A stretch of 64,000 nucleotides of DNA. It comes from Bradyrhizobium sp. LLZ17 (GTDB lineage: Bacteria > Pseudomonadota > Alphaproteobacteria > Rhizobiales > Xanthobacteraceae). Positions 49,922-59,559 of the stretch are shown here, in pieces. Where the stretch lies: contig NZ_CP165734.1 in the NCBI RefSeq assembly GCF_041200145.1, positions 3,534,001-3,598,000 on the forward strand, written 5' to 3'. The position numbers and the translations under genes are program-made. Each line of letters starts with the position of its first letter. Position 1 is the stretch's first letter. The notes beneath the pieces are model-generated. The model had not been told where the DNA came from, did no database searches, and was given only the letters and a program-made list of their open reading frames with translations.

Positions 49922-50686
49922 ATGCCGATTGATGTCGCGGTCGAAAAGGGTATTTGCACCATCGTGATCAACCGCCCAGAGCGGTTGAACGCTCTGGACG
50001 CCGAGCATTACCATGCGCTGGCAGAGGCATGGTGCCGCGTGCGGGACGATGCGGAAATCCGCGTTGCCGTCGTTACTGGTGCGGGCGACCGCTCGTTCAC
50101 TGCGGGCGCCGACATCAAGAGCGTGCTCACGGACCCACCGGGCTATGATGAGATGTGGTTGACGCAACGTGATCAGCGGCTTGATCATGGGATCGAGGTC
50201 TGGAAGCCCATCATCGCTGCAATCAACGGCTATTGTTTGGGGGGCGGCATGACGCTGATGCTCGCGACCGACATACGCATTGCATCGGAGAACGCAACTT
50301 TCAGCTTCGCGGAGGTCAAGCGTGGCCTAATTGGGGTCACGTCGCACGCGTATCGTCAATTGCCGCATGCGATTGCCATGGAAATGTTCCTGACGGGGGA
50401 TTCGATAGATGCAAGGAGCGCGGCGCATTGGGGACTTGTAAACAAGGTGGTCCCGCAATCGCAGCTGATGGAGGCTGCGATCGACTACGCGCGCCACATC
50501 TCCCTCAACGCACCGCTGGCGGTGCAGGCGGCGAAGGAGCTCGCGCTGCGCAGCCGCGACGCCGATCTGGCGACGGCTCTGCGCATGGAACAGATGTTCA
50601 ACCGTGTGCTGATGGCGACTGAGGATGGGAAGGAAGGACCGGCGGCCTTCGCAGAGAAGCGGGCGCCGCAATTCCGAGGCAAGTGA
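49922..50686 (+). CDS. Enoyl-CoA hydratase/isomerase (crotonase) family protein
   Basis: 254 residues, normal crotonase size. It opens VEKGICTIVINRPERLNALD. The oxyanion hole is made by DRSFTAGADIKS (about 60) and AAINGYCLGGGMTLMLATD (about 99). FSFAEVKRGL has a Glu where the first catalytic Glu is expected, while GVTSHAYRQLP lacks the usual second Glu, so it may isomerise or cleave rather than hydrate. The C-terminal EGPAAFAEKRAPQFRGK is standard. GAAAGGATG stands a few bases before the ATG. It is the fourth gene of the operon and should act on the CoA thioester made by the transferase pair. Confidence 0.9.
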   Translation: MPIDVAVEKGICTIVINRPERLNALDAEHYHALAEAWCRVRDDAEIRVAVVTGAGDRSFTAGADIKSVLTDPPGYDEMWLTQRDQRLDHGIEVWKPIIAAINGYCLGGGMTLMLATDIRIASENATFSFAEVKRGLIGVTSHAYRQLPHAIAMEMFLTGDSIDARSAAHWGLVNKVVPQSQLMEAAIDYARHISLNAPLAVQAAKELALRSRDADLATALRMEQMFNRVLMATEDGKEGPAAFAEKRAPQFRGK

Positions 50687-50855
50687 GGCGGCACCTTAGC
50701 CGCACGTCGCAGTCATCGTCGCCTTGGCTTCCGATCTCCCGCCGGATCAAGCATCGGGACGTCGGCAACACGAAACCTTAACGGTGGGCTCGTCCAAGGC
50801 TGGCAACCCTGGAGGCAAGTTGGTGGCCCTGCAGCAATGTACATGGAGAACAGGC

Positions 50856-51334
50856 ATGTCTGAACCACTGGAAATCGATACGGGAACACATGAGTTGCTG
50901 GCGCAAATCCGCAACAGCGTAGCTATCGTCACGCTCAACCGGCCTGAGGCGCGGAACGCTTTTCCGAACCGCCTGCTTCCGGTAATGGGCAAGTTGATCG
51001 AACGCTTGGGCGAGGATCCGAAGGTTCGCTCGATTCTTATCACCGGTGCGGGGACCGCCTTCTGCGCTGGCGGTGATGTAAAAGACATGGGGCAGAGTTC
51101 GGCAACGCCCGAACCAGATTTCGAACAGCGCGTTATAGATCTCATCGTAGAAGGTCGAATGTTGACTGGTACGCTGGTCGCGACGAGGAAGCCGACTGTC
51201 GCGGCTATCCCAGGTCCGGCGGCAGGCGCGGGCCTTGCGCTAGCCCTAGCCTGTGACATCCGCATTGCCGCACAGTCCGCCTTTTTCACCACCGCGTTTA
51301 GCGCATCAGGCGATCGAGCAATCGCACAAGCGAT
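50856..51334 (+). pseudogene. Crotonase family protein, truncated by a group II intron fragment
   Basis: From the ATG at 50856 (GGAG eleven bases upstream) the frame reads NSVAIVTLNRPEARNAF, then GTAFCAGGDVKDM (oxyanion hole one), AAIPGPAAGAGLALALACDI (oxyanion hole two) and FFTTAFSASGD. It then runs into foreign text and stops at 51345-51347. The C-terminal 100 residues, including part of the active site and the trimer helices, are lost. The break coincides with the start of a reverse-transcriptase fragment. The fold cannot be complete. Confidence 0.85.
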
Positions 51335-51830
51335 TCTGGGACTGTGACTGGGCTTTGGACCTCGACATCCAAGGCTGTTCGACACGATCAATCATACCTT
51401 ATCAGAGCGCGTCGGAAGCACTCTCAGGAGCCCTGGGTTTGCTCTACGTCGAACGATGGCTGACGGCTCCGGTAGAGATGCCCGATGGGACTATCCAAAA
51501 ACCGAAAGCCGGAACACCGGTGGAGTGGTAAGCTCGCTGCTGGCGACTCTTTTTTCTGCATTACAGCTTCGATGCATGGATGCGTCGGACGTTTCCGCGC
51601 ATTCCGTTCGAATACTATGCCGATGAGCCATCTGCCATTGCCGAACAGGCAGAACATCTCAAGGCAGCGTTGGAAAAGAGATTGGCCGAGTGCCATCTGA
51701 TGCTACACCCGCAGAAAATCCAAGTGGTTTAGTGCAAGGACAGCAATCGAGGTGCGGCACATCCGCAGATCCACTTCATCTTCCTTGGCTTCACCTTCCG
51801 CGGCGAACAATCTTGAGGCAAGCTTCCTTC
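51335..51830 (+). pseudogene. Group II intron reverse transcriptase/maturase fragment
   Basis: Plus-strand text reads DWALDLDIQGCFDTINHTL, then after a shift LLYVERWLTAPVEMPDGT, then FLHYSFDAWMRRTFPRIPFE, YYADEPS (the YADD box, altered) and AALEKRLAECHLMLHPQKIQ, with IHFIFLGFTFR in the thumb region. This order is that of group II intron proteins. The catalytic YADD has become YADE, there are at least two stops, and both ends are missing. Confidence 0.8.
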
Positions 51831-52046
51831 CCGCAGCTAGTCCGCAGGCGCTCGAGTGCATGCGGGAGCGGATAAGGAGCTGGCGCTTGCCACAGCACGC
51901 GCCACTTCATCCCCTCACCAAATACGACAGTGCTCGCCCATTCCCGGCTGCACGATCTCGCAAAAAAGAAGCTCATCGGCCGAAACCCCTCTTCCTCATA
52001 CAAGATCCTTCGGAGTCTGCCGTGAGCAATCTGGGTGCGGATAACG

Positions 52047-52907
52047 TCAGCGTCGCTCGCGTAGCGAGCCTTCCTGCGCGACTGATGCTACCAGCGTTCC
52101 ATCGGGTTTGAAGACTAGACCGCGTGTAAAGCCGCGTCCGTCTTGCGCACTCGGCGAATCTTTGGCGTATAGGAGCCACTCGTCGGCGCGGAACTGGCGG
52201 TGAAACCACATTGCGTGATCGAGACTTCCCGAAGTGATGCGGCCGTCGAACAACGTGCGGCCATAGCGCGCCATTACGACATCCAACAGCGAAAAATCCG
52301 AGGCATAAGCCAGCGCGCACATATGCAGCGCCGGGTCTTCGGGCAGCTTGGCGGCGCTCTTCATCCAGATATGAATCCGGCCGTCTTTGATCTTCTGACC
52401 GACATAACGGCCGACTTCGATGGGACGCAACTCGACGGGGCGATCAGTTTCATAGTAGCGATGGACAATTTCTGGCAGCTCTCGAAAGATCGGATGTTTG
52501 GACATTTCTTCCACGGAAACGTTCTCGGGCGGCGGCACATTGGGCATTATGTCCTGTTGGTCCAAAGGACTGCGTTCGTCAGCATGGAACGATACCATCA
52601 AAGAAGCGAGCGTGTTGCCGTGCTGGATCGCGGTTACGCACCGGGTCGAATACGTCATGCTCTCGAGCAGCCGGTCGACATGATAAATGATCGGGAACTG
52701 TGTATTTCCTGGCCGCATGAAATAGCAATGCACCGAATGAGGCAACCGGCGCTCTACTGTGCGGCACGCGGCGATCATTGCCTGGCCGATCAGCTGTCCG
52801 CCGAAAACCCGTTGCGAGCTGGTACTGGGACTATTCCCTCTGAATACATTTGCCTCGATTGGCTCGAGGTCGAGGATGGCGGAGACGTCGTTCGGGGTTT
52901 TAAACAT
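52047..52907 (-). CDS. Acyl-CoA thioesterase II (TesB family), second copy
   Basis: 286 residues, clearly paralogous to the gene at 42147 along its whole length (for example SQRVFGGQLIGQAMIAACRT, LDHAMWFHRQFRADEWLLY, TLVASVAQEG). The Asp of GSLDHAMW and the Gln of SVAQEG are kept, so it should be active in releasing acids from CoA. No strong ribosome-binding site precedes the ATG at 52907, and no sigma-54 site is upstream. It is transcribed toward the group II intron fragment, opposite to the aldolase operon. Its presence next to the crotonases suggests it ends the same pathway or removes stalled CoA intermediates. Confidence 0.92.
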   Translation of the reverse strand: MFKTPNDVSAILDLEPIEANVFRGNSPSTSSQRVFGGQLIGQAMIAACRTVERRLPHSVHCYFMRPGNTQFPIIYHVDRLLESMTYSTRCVTAIQHGNTLASLMVSFHADERSPLDQQDIMPNVPPPENVSVEEMSKHPIFRELPEIVHRYYETDRPVELRPIEVGRYVGQKIKDGRIHIWMKSAAKLPEDPALHMCALAYASDFSLLDVVMARYGRTLFDGRITSGSLDHAMWFHRQFRADEWLLYAKDSPSAQDGRGFTRGLVFKPDGTLVASVAQEGSLRERR

Positions 52908-53659
52908 TGATGTGTGTTCTGTGTATCATCGATGGATCGAATCTTTGGAGCCGTCTGGTAGTAATGCTATGAGCACTTCGGACCAATGTCTGCTGCTCTT
53001 TTTAGCAGGTAAGAAAGCGGCGACGCCGCAATCGGTGCGACTATCCTCGACACCGCGATATCTCATTGATCTAATGCGAGCAGTTTCGATTGAGCTATCA
53101 GACCGAGACAAGTTATGAGGAGGGGCGTACGTGTATGTCACGAAGCAATCGGCATGCCGCACACCAAATGGTCTTGGACCGGCCCGTAGGAGCGACAAAC
53201 CAGGCGGTTTCATGGCGAGTCCGACGGGACACGACGAGCACTGTTGGGTACTGGACATAAGGCGTCCTCATCGGACTCAGGATGGGAACTTCGATGCGCA
53301 AAGGTCTGTTCTAGCCCAACGACAAGAATGCTCATAGAGCAGCATCTGGGAACGTACCAGAGGGATCTAGCTCGCTCCGGACGATTGAAGCTGTTGTCGC
53401 ACGAGTGTCTCTCGGACTGTTCGTCCTACACGACATCTAAAGCATCGATGGGTAAGCGAGCGGAGACACTGAAACGTGATCTTCAAGGGGGGCCGTCTTG
53501 TCCATCGAATTGCCTCGCGGCTGCAAGCGAGCGTGATGTTGCATCCTCCCAAGAGTGGTAGTGAGATTATCTTACGTCTTGTTGTATTCTTCACGAACGT
53601 CTCGTGGGCGACAAAAGTGCGCTCACGCCACTCATCCCCTGATATCGAGACTAGCAGCC
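52908..53659. other. Divergent intergenic region
   Basis: About 750 bases between the minus-strand thioesterase and the plus-strand oxygenase. It should hold both promoters. Small open frames are not convincing. A poor sigma-54-like match (GG-N10-GC without CACG) stands before 53660. Confidence 0.4.
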
Positions 53660-54535
53660 ATGAGAAACAAAAAGCCAAGCGCACCATCAACGGAAGCAAC
53701 TCGCGATTGCTTAGAGTACGTGAAAGGCCAGATTAATTTTGCTCGACGCACGTCCGATGAACCAGCTCCCGAAGCGGATTTGTTGAGACGCCTTCCAGAC
53801 ATGCTGTTTGGTCACATACACGAGCAGCCGCCGCTGCTCAGCTATGACATCACTATTCGCAATGCGCGTCCAATCGTGAACCAACTATCACTTGAGCGGG
53901 AAGGCTTCACCCTGGTTCAACGCGAGTTACGCTGTTTGACCGAACGTGATCCAGAGATTCTGTACGACAGGTATCTGGAAGAGATGGTTCCGTACATCAA
54001 AAAGTCCTTCGACGCCTCCTGGGTCGAGGTCCGCCGACAGACGCTCATTCTTCGTTCCGCCGCTGGGAGCTCCGCTCCCACAATGAAGGAGCCGATTGCG
54101 TTGGCTCATACTGATTACGCGCCGATCGCCGGCCCCGTCGTCGCAGCCATCGCGAGCCAATCGCAAGGAATTCCCGTGCGATCGTATTCTCGTTTGATGA
54201 TCATTCAAACGTGGCATGCGTTGTCTCCGCCTCCGCAGGATTTCCCATTAGCGATATGCGATGGTGCCTCCGTTCGCGATAGCGATATCGACGTCGTGGA
54301 CTACACGGTTCATAATTACAGTTTCAAGATGGGCATTGTGCGCTTCAATCCCGCTCAGCGTTGGTACTATTTTCCGGAAATGACCACGGACGAGTTCATC
54401 CTGTTTAAGAGCTATGATTCCGACGCAAGGTGCAATCCGCAAACGCCTCACTCGGCGTTCGACAACCGTCGCGCACATCCCAGTGCAAGGGCCCGTGAGA
54501 GTCTCGAGGCTCGGTTCTTCGTATACTACGCCTGA
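53660..54535 (+). CDS. CmcJ/NvfI-family oxidoreductase (putative hydroxylase)
   Basis: 291 residues. The family, named for CmcJ of cephamycin synthesis and the fungal Fe(II)/2-oxoglutarate enzyme NvfI, is seen in LAHTDYAPI (148-156, the HxD iron pair H150/D152), MIIQTWHALSPPPQDFPLAI, RFNPAQRWYYFPEMTTDEFI, and TPHSAFDN with the third iron His. The ATG at 53660 is preferred to an upstream start because the family homology begins there. It probably hydroxylates or desaturates a small molecule using iron and 2-oxoglutarate. It is monocistronic here but close to the CoA-thioester genes, so it may tailor the same product. Confidence 0.8.
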   Translation: MRNKKPSAPSTEATRDCLEYVKGQINFARRTSDEPAPEADLLRRLPDMLFGHIHEQPPLLSYDITIRNARPIVNQLSLEREGFTLVQRELRCLTERDPEILYDRYLEEMVPYIKKSFDASWVEVRRQTLILRSAAGSSAPTMKEPIALAHTDYAPIAGPVVAAIASQSQGIPVRSYSRLMIIQTWHALSPPPQDFPLAICDGASVRDSDIDVVDYTVHNYSFKMGIVRFNPAQRWYYFPEMTTDEFILFKSYDSDARCNPQTPHSAFDNRRAHPSARARESLEARFFVYYA

Positions 54536-55084
54536 CTGGAGCCACTGCCTCTGCCGTGAATTGTCAGACGGACTTTCCTAGGCATGGTTGCTTGGGTTCT
54601 TTGCTCTGTCCCGCGAACTGCCGAACGGTGATTCTGCCATATTCAACGCATTTCGCCATCATTTCACTTACCCAAAATACAGGTCTCTTTCCTGCTGCTG
54701 GGTTCAAGAAGCTGGCGGCTCGATCTCCCCAAAACTTGGACCGTTTAAGCGGCTTTTAGTTCCGTCTCGATCGAGCGCTATATCCGCCAAGGGCGGAACG
54801 GCCCCTGGTTCGTTCTAAAAGATCGAGGAGAGTCAAGAGCACTGGGTCAAAAAAGCTATCGGCTGGTTGCGTATCCGCGCGATCGTTCCACTGTAAACGG
54901 TACGAGAGGCCCACGGAGCGACGGACTTGGTGCGGACGGCCTACGCACCGCGCTTGAAGCGTATAGGCATCCAGAACTGCCGGAGGGCCTCGACGGTTGC
55001 TGGAATGTTGCGCCAGGCGTTTTGGATGATGGTTCCACTCGACTCATCCCGGCTCCAGCCTACCACGTTTACGCTCGTCGGCGG
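54536..55084. other. No gene recognised
   Basis: About 550 bases to the left of an IS256 end. Fragments resembling IS ends may be present but I cannot name them. Confidence 0.35.
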
Positions 55085-55426
55085 GAGCTATCGCCCAAAG
55101 TTGGTGACGGCGGGAATCGGGAAGGCGGCATATCGTGGGGGGCTTGACGCCTCCACTTCTCCACGAAGGAGTGATATGCCCTGTCTAACGACACGTCATC
55201 CAGCTGATTGAGCCAGGACTCTACGGCCATCAACTCACAGAAGTCTTGCGCGACGGGGCACCTGCCCTTCTCGCCAAGGCGATCGAAGCCGAGAGTGCAG
55301 ACTTTCTCGGCCAGCATGCCGATTTGAAGACCGCGGATGGCCACCAGCGCGTCGTCCCCCATGGCCACCTGCCGGAGCGCGACGTCATGACCGGCACCGG
55401 TCCGGTCGCCGTCCGCCAGCCGGGGA
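55085..55426 (+). pseudogene. IS256 element fragment, left end and transposase N-terminus
   Basis: It begins with the same GAGCTATCGC end as the element at 159-3396. The coding part reads VIQLIEPGLYGHQLTEVLRD, LAKAIEAESADFLGQHADLK and HGHLPERDVMTGTGPVAVRQ. It stops at 55426, where IS630 text starts without a gap. The first codons carry small changes from the intact copies. Confidence 0.85.
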
Positions 55427-55950
55427 TCCAGGCTATCGCAACGACAGCGCCGGATCTGCCGCCAGTGCCGGCGTGTATGCGGCCTTCGCCCGCGATCATG
55501 AGTACAAACTTGACGGCACGCTCAGCCTGTTGGCGGCGATTGACCTGCTCACCATGAAGGTCCACGCGCTCGTCAAAAATCGCCACCGCAGCCAAGCGTT
55601 CATAGAATTCCTCAAGCTCCTCGATGCCGCCTCCGCCCACATATCGAGAGAAACCAGAGCCTGGCTCGACACACGACCGGCAGGCCCCTTTCTAGTTTAC
55701 CTTCACGCCAGAGCACGGCTGCTGGCTCAATCTTTGGAGGGCTTCTTCTCCAAGTTCGCCCGCTCCATCCTGCCACATCCGGTTACATCAACTATGAACT
55801 CAAGGACCGCATCCGACAACGCCCCCCATCTCACCCTATCAACAGGGTGGCCGCCTTCCGTCGGAATCGGTGGCCGCTTTGCCTCGGATTCCGCACCTAC
55901 AAACTCGTCGACGCCGCCTGATATGATTCGAACCAAGAAAACGCTGACCT
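55427..55950 (+). pseudogene. IS630 (type A) transposase fragment, C-terminal half
   Basis: Text begins GIQAIATTAPDLPP, shifts frame to DHEYKLDGTLSLLAAIDLLT, KVHALVKNRHRSQAFIEFLK and AHISRETRAWLDTRPAGPF, then shifts again through GFFSKFARSIL. It is the DDE half of the same IS630 type as at 44570-45790. The N-terminal half is replaced by an IS256 fragment. Confidence 0.8.
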
Positions 55951-56290
55951 AGTGAGCCACCAGGCGGATAATTCGCTCTCCATCAGAAAAGGATATATTC
56001 TCCCCAGTATCTGCAAGGTCGTCCGACAGTCGGTCGATCGACAATCGGCCATCCGGATGAGCATCACCTCGACGATTACCGGATCTTACAAATATCTGCG
56101 ACCGCAAGCTCCAGCGCGGTCGAACCATACGCGCCCTGCGCAAGTTCGCCTCTAAATGAAAAGAATGGATCGTCACGATTGCGCCGCGCTGCTGAGGCGG
56201 CTTCGGCGCCTCATCTGAAGGTAAAAAAAGACAACCTCTCGCAACAAAGGGAATATGCCGTTCGCAGCCTAGTACCCCCTTTGCTTAGAG
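55951..56290. other. No gene recognised
   Basis: About 340 bases between two IS630 relics. The right part (from about 56288) probably contains the left inverted end of the type B IS630 (GGTGAGTCACGTTTC). Confidence 0.4.
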
Positions 56291-56314
56291 GGTGAGTCAC
56301 GTTTCAAGATCGGG

Positions 56315-57345
56315 ATGGTACCCGAAGCAAGAGAAGTCCACCCTTCGCGCAAAGACCGCAAGGTGCTTGAGGCGTGTTGTCGTTCACCGATGACGTTGGA
56401 GCGCGATTTGAAACGGGCGCGTATAGTTTTGTTGGCGGCGTACGGGCGCAGCACCCCGTCGATTGCCAAAGGAGTTGGAGTCCAGCCGCGGATTGGGAGC
56501 CTTTGGCGACACCGTTATGCCGATCATGGTCTTGAAGGGCTGCAAGACAAGCCGCGGCACCGCAAGCAGCCAATCTATACGAAGGCCACAGACGAGCGGA
56601 TACTTAAGCAGCTGGACAAGCCAGCACCGCAAGGCTTTGTACGCTGGACCGGGCCACTGCTGGCCGAGGCGCTGGGCGATGTTGACGTCCAATATGTCTG
56701 GCGGTTCCTGCGCAACCACAAGATCGACCTCGTTGTTCGCAAATCCTGGCGCGAGAGCAACGACCCTAACTTTACGGCCAAAGCCGCCTACGTTGTCGGC
56801 CTCTACGTTGCCCCGCCCCAGAAGGATATCGTGCTCTGCGTGGACGAAAAAGGCTTTCTTGGAGCGAGCGCAAGGATATCTGAAGTTGCCCAATGGCCGC
56901 GCCTTGACCGGTCAGAGCCACGACTACAAGCGGCATGGCACGACAAGCTGTTTGCAGCGCTTGAGGTTGCGACCGGAAAGGTCATCGCGACGCATTCAAA
57001 ACGGCGGCGCCGTGTCGAGTTCCTCGACTTCATGGACAGCATCACCGCGGTCTTTCCGGGTCGCCAGCTTGACCTCATTCTCGACAATCTCAATACCCAT
57101 AAAAAGAACGAGCACTGGCTCAAACCCGCCCCCAATGTGGAATTTCATTTCACGCCGACAAGCGCGTCCTGGCTCAATCAGGTCGAGGTATGGTTCTCGG
57201 TCCTGCAGGGCAGTCCCTCCGCAGCGCTTCCTTCACGAGCCTTAAGCAGCTCCAGGAGAACATCGATGCCTACATCGACGCATACAACGAAAAGCTGAGC
57301 CCTTCGTCTGGACCAAGAAAAAAATTCGGCAGCGCAGATGATCCG
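56315..57345 (+). pseudogene. IS630 (type B) transposase, several frameshifts
   Basis: The frame reads LKRARIVLLAAYGRSTPSIA, WRHRYADHGLEGLQDKPRH and NFTAKAAYVVGLYVAPPQ, then VLCVDEK with the first Asp. Near 56850 the frame shifts to ERAQGYLKLPNGRALTGQSH and shifts back near 56950 to LFAALEVATGKVIATHSKRR, DLILDNLNTHKKNEHW (second Asp) and FTPTSASWLNQVEVWFSVL. Two more shifts near 57210 and 57295 separate the tail (SLKQLQENIDAYIDAYNEK and AEPFVWTKKKIRQRR). Length and motifs fit the 340-residue IS630 family. It is not functional as it stands. Confidence 0.85.
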
Positions 57346-57723
57346 GGTTTGCTATTTTACGTCTCTCGCCTGGCGATCTTTCCTCAGGCTCCGTTGCCCC
57401 TGAACCACTGTCGTTCGCTCACGAGTGCACGATTGAGATCCCGCATATTCTGAGGAAGGTCAGGCCCGGGATAGAGAACCACACCAGCCGGCGGGCTGCC
57501 GCAAACACCAATGCCGAAAGGCTCCGTGAGTGTTGCGCCCCTGCAGGACCATTTCTTGAATGAGGCCAGCCGAATACTGCACGACAATTGCCGAAGCAAA
57601 TGCAGGAGTGCAACGAGTGATTTCTAGCCGCAATTGCAACAATTTGGGAATCTCAACGCCTTTATCTGTCGTTCCCGGACAGGATTAAACTGCGACTTTG
57701 CTGGCGCGCGGCATTCTGTCGGC
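57346..57723. other. Possible unknown pseudogene on the minus strand
   Basis: About 380 bases. Two minus-strand frames could join into one text (AGLIQEMVLQG then TEPFGIGVCGSPPAGVVLY), which looks protein-like but matches no family I know. Confidence 0.25.
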
Positions 57724-57759
57724 CGCGGCGTTAGCCGTCGCCGAGCTGAGCTCGCACAT

Positions 57760-58981
57760 CTACTTGAGCTGCGCGCGTAGCGAGACATGGTCGAGTTCGC
57801 CTTCCCACCAGGACACAAATACCACGGCAATACCATTCCCGATGATATTCGTAAGCGCGCGCACCTCGCTCATGAACTTGTCGATCGAGAATACGATCGC
57901 AATGCCCGGGACAAGCTCGGGACTGACCACCGTCAACGTTGCGGCCAGGGTGACGAAGCCGGCGCCGGTCACACCGCTTGCGCCCTTCGAGGTGAGCATT
58001 GCCCCAACGAGTATGGTGAGCTGCTGGCCAAAGTTGAAATCGACCCCGAGCGCCTGCGATGAACAAGGTCGCCAACGTCATGTAAATGTTGGTCCCATCC
58101 AAATTGAATGAGTATCCGGTCGGCACCACTAGGCCAACGACCGGCTTGGAACAGCCCGCCGTTCGAGCTTTTCCATCAACTGCGGCAGCGCGCTTTCGGA
58201 CGACGAAGTTCCGAGTACGATCAGCAGCTCATCCTTGATGTAGACAATGAACTTTAGGATCGAAAAGCCGACCAGCCGCGCGACCAGTCCAAGCACAATG
58301 ATCACGAAGAGCCCGGCTGTCACATAGAATAGCGCAACCAATCCGATGAGCTTACCGAGCGCTGACGGTCCGAATTCGCCGATGGTGTAGGCCATCGCGC
58401 CGAACGCTCCGATCGGCGCTGCCTTCATTACGATCCTGATGACACCAAACACCGCGTGCGCAGCATCGTCAACCAGACTGCGGCCGCTCGCCGAGCGCCA
58501 TCAACGAGAAGCCAAATAGGATGGCAAACAGCAGCACCTGTAACACGTCGCCTCGCGCCAGGTTGCCAACCACGCTATCAGGAATGAGATTGAGGAGGAA
58601 GTGGACCGCCTTCTGCCCTTCCGCCCTTTTGACGTAGTTGACTACCGCCGCGGCATCAGCCCTGGGAGCGAGCCCATGACTGGCCTGAACGAGATTGCCC
58701 ATCGCGAGCCCCCGGACGAGCGCGAAAGTTGATACGATCTCGAAGTAAAGCAGTGCCTTGACGCCGACTCGGCCGACCTTTCGTGCATCCTGAACATGCG
58801 CAATTCCGGACACAACAGTGCAGAAGATGATCGGCGCGATTACCATTTTGATCAGCTTGATGAAATCGTCACCAAGCGCTTTGACCCAGCTGCTCGTCCC
58901 CACAGCAGGCCACAACCAGCCAACGAGAATGCCAATCAGGATCGCGATGTGAGTACCTGGATGTAAAGAACGCTGTACCAT
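57760..58981 (-). pseudogene. dctA: C4-dicarboxylate transporter DctA, at least three frameshifts
   Basis: Minus-strand text from 58981 reads GILVGWLWPAVGTSSWVKAL, FIKLIKMVIAPIIFCTVVSG and GRVGVKALLYFEIVSTFALV. A shift near 58480 leads to [20 protein letters not shown] and [20 protein letters not shown] (the serine-rich hairpin of the family). A shift near 58140 gives [20 protein letters not shown] (substrate and sodium site) and one near 58050 gives [20 protein letters not shown] and [20 protein letters not shown] to the stop at 57760. DctA brings succinate, malate and fumarate into the cell with sodium or protons and feeds nitrogen-fixing bacteroids. The gene cannot make a transporter now. 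A functional dctA must be elsewhere if the organism still uses it. Confidence 0.88.
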
Positions 58982-59559
58982 GGGCCAGATGGCTGGAAGA
59001 GGGCGGCGGGCTTCACAGAGCAGCGCAGGGGTGAATGTCCATCATGCTCGACCTGGCGCCGTGGTATCAAAGAGGGATGACAATGAAGGTACGGCTTCGC
59101 TCAGTGTTCCTTCGGTGCGGGGCGTTGGGGAATCTGACCGCTCCAGATAGCCCCGTCCATTGCCGCGGATTGGTGCCTCTCCCGATCGGCTTGTGGTCGA
59201 CGCGCAACGAAGCTCTGAATCGCTTCTGAAAGCAGCGATAATAACTTGAGAAAGCTTCCTTGAGAGCTGGAAAGCATCAGCGTCACCACCCATTTTTATT
59301 CGAAGATGCCATCCAGCATCTTCCAGGGCGCCAACCCTAGCAGCCGGCGACCACTCTTCACTTCGGTAGGCACTCTCGCCCCTATCGCGCCGGAGCGCGA
59401 CGAATTTTGAGAAAACATTCGCCATAAAAAACTCGTCGTGGTGCGGCCTCGCCTGCGTTCACCGGCTCGCTCCTCCTGTCCTCACTTGATGTGAGTGCCC
59501 CGAGACTCCCAATAGGCATCGACTTCGATCCCAAAACCACGGCCGAGAAGATGGCAAGC
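58982..59559. other. No gene recognised
   Basis: About 580 bases between the dctA start and the end of the redoxin pseudogene. It would include the old dctA promoter. I looked for a sigma-54 site, which dctA genes often have, and saw none. Confidence 0.4.

Noticed and set aside
53610..53635. Possible sigma-54 promoter before the CmcJ/NvfI gene
   Set aside because: GG and GC are ten bases apart but the CACG and TTG parts are absent, so the match is too weak.
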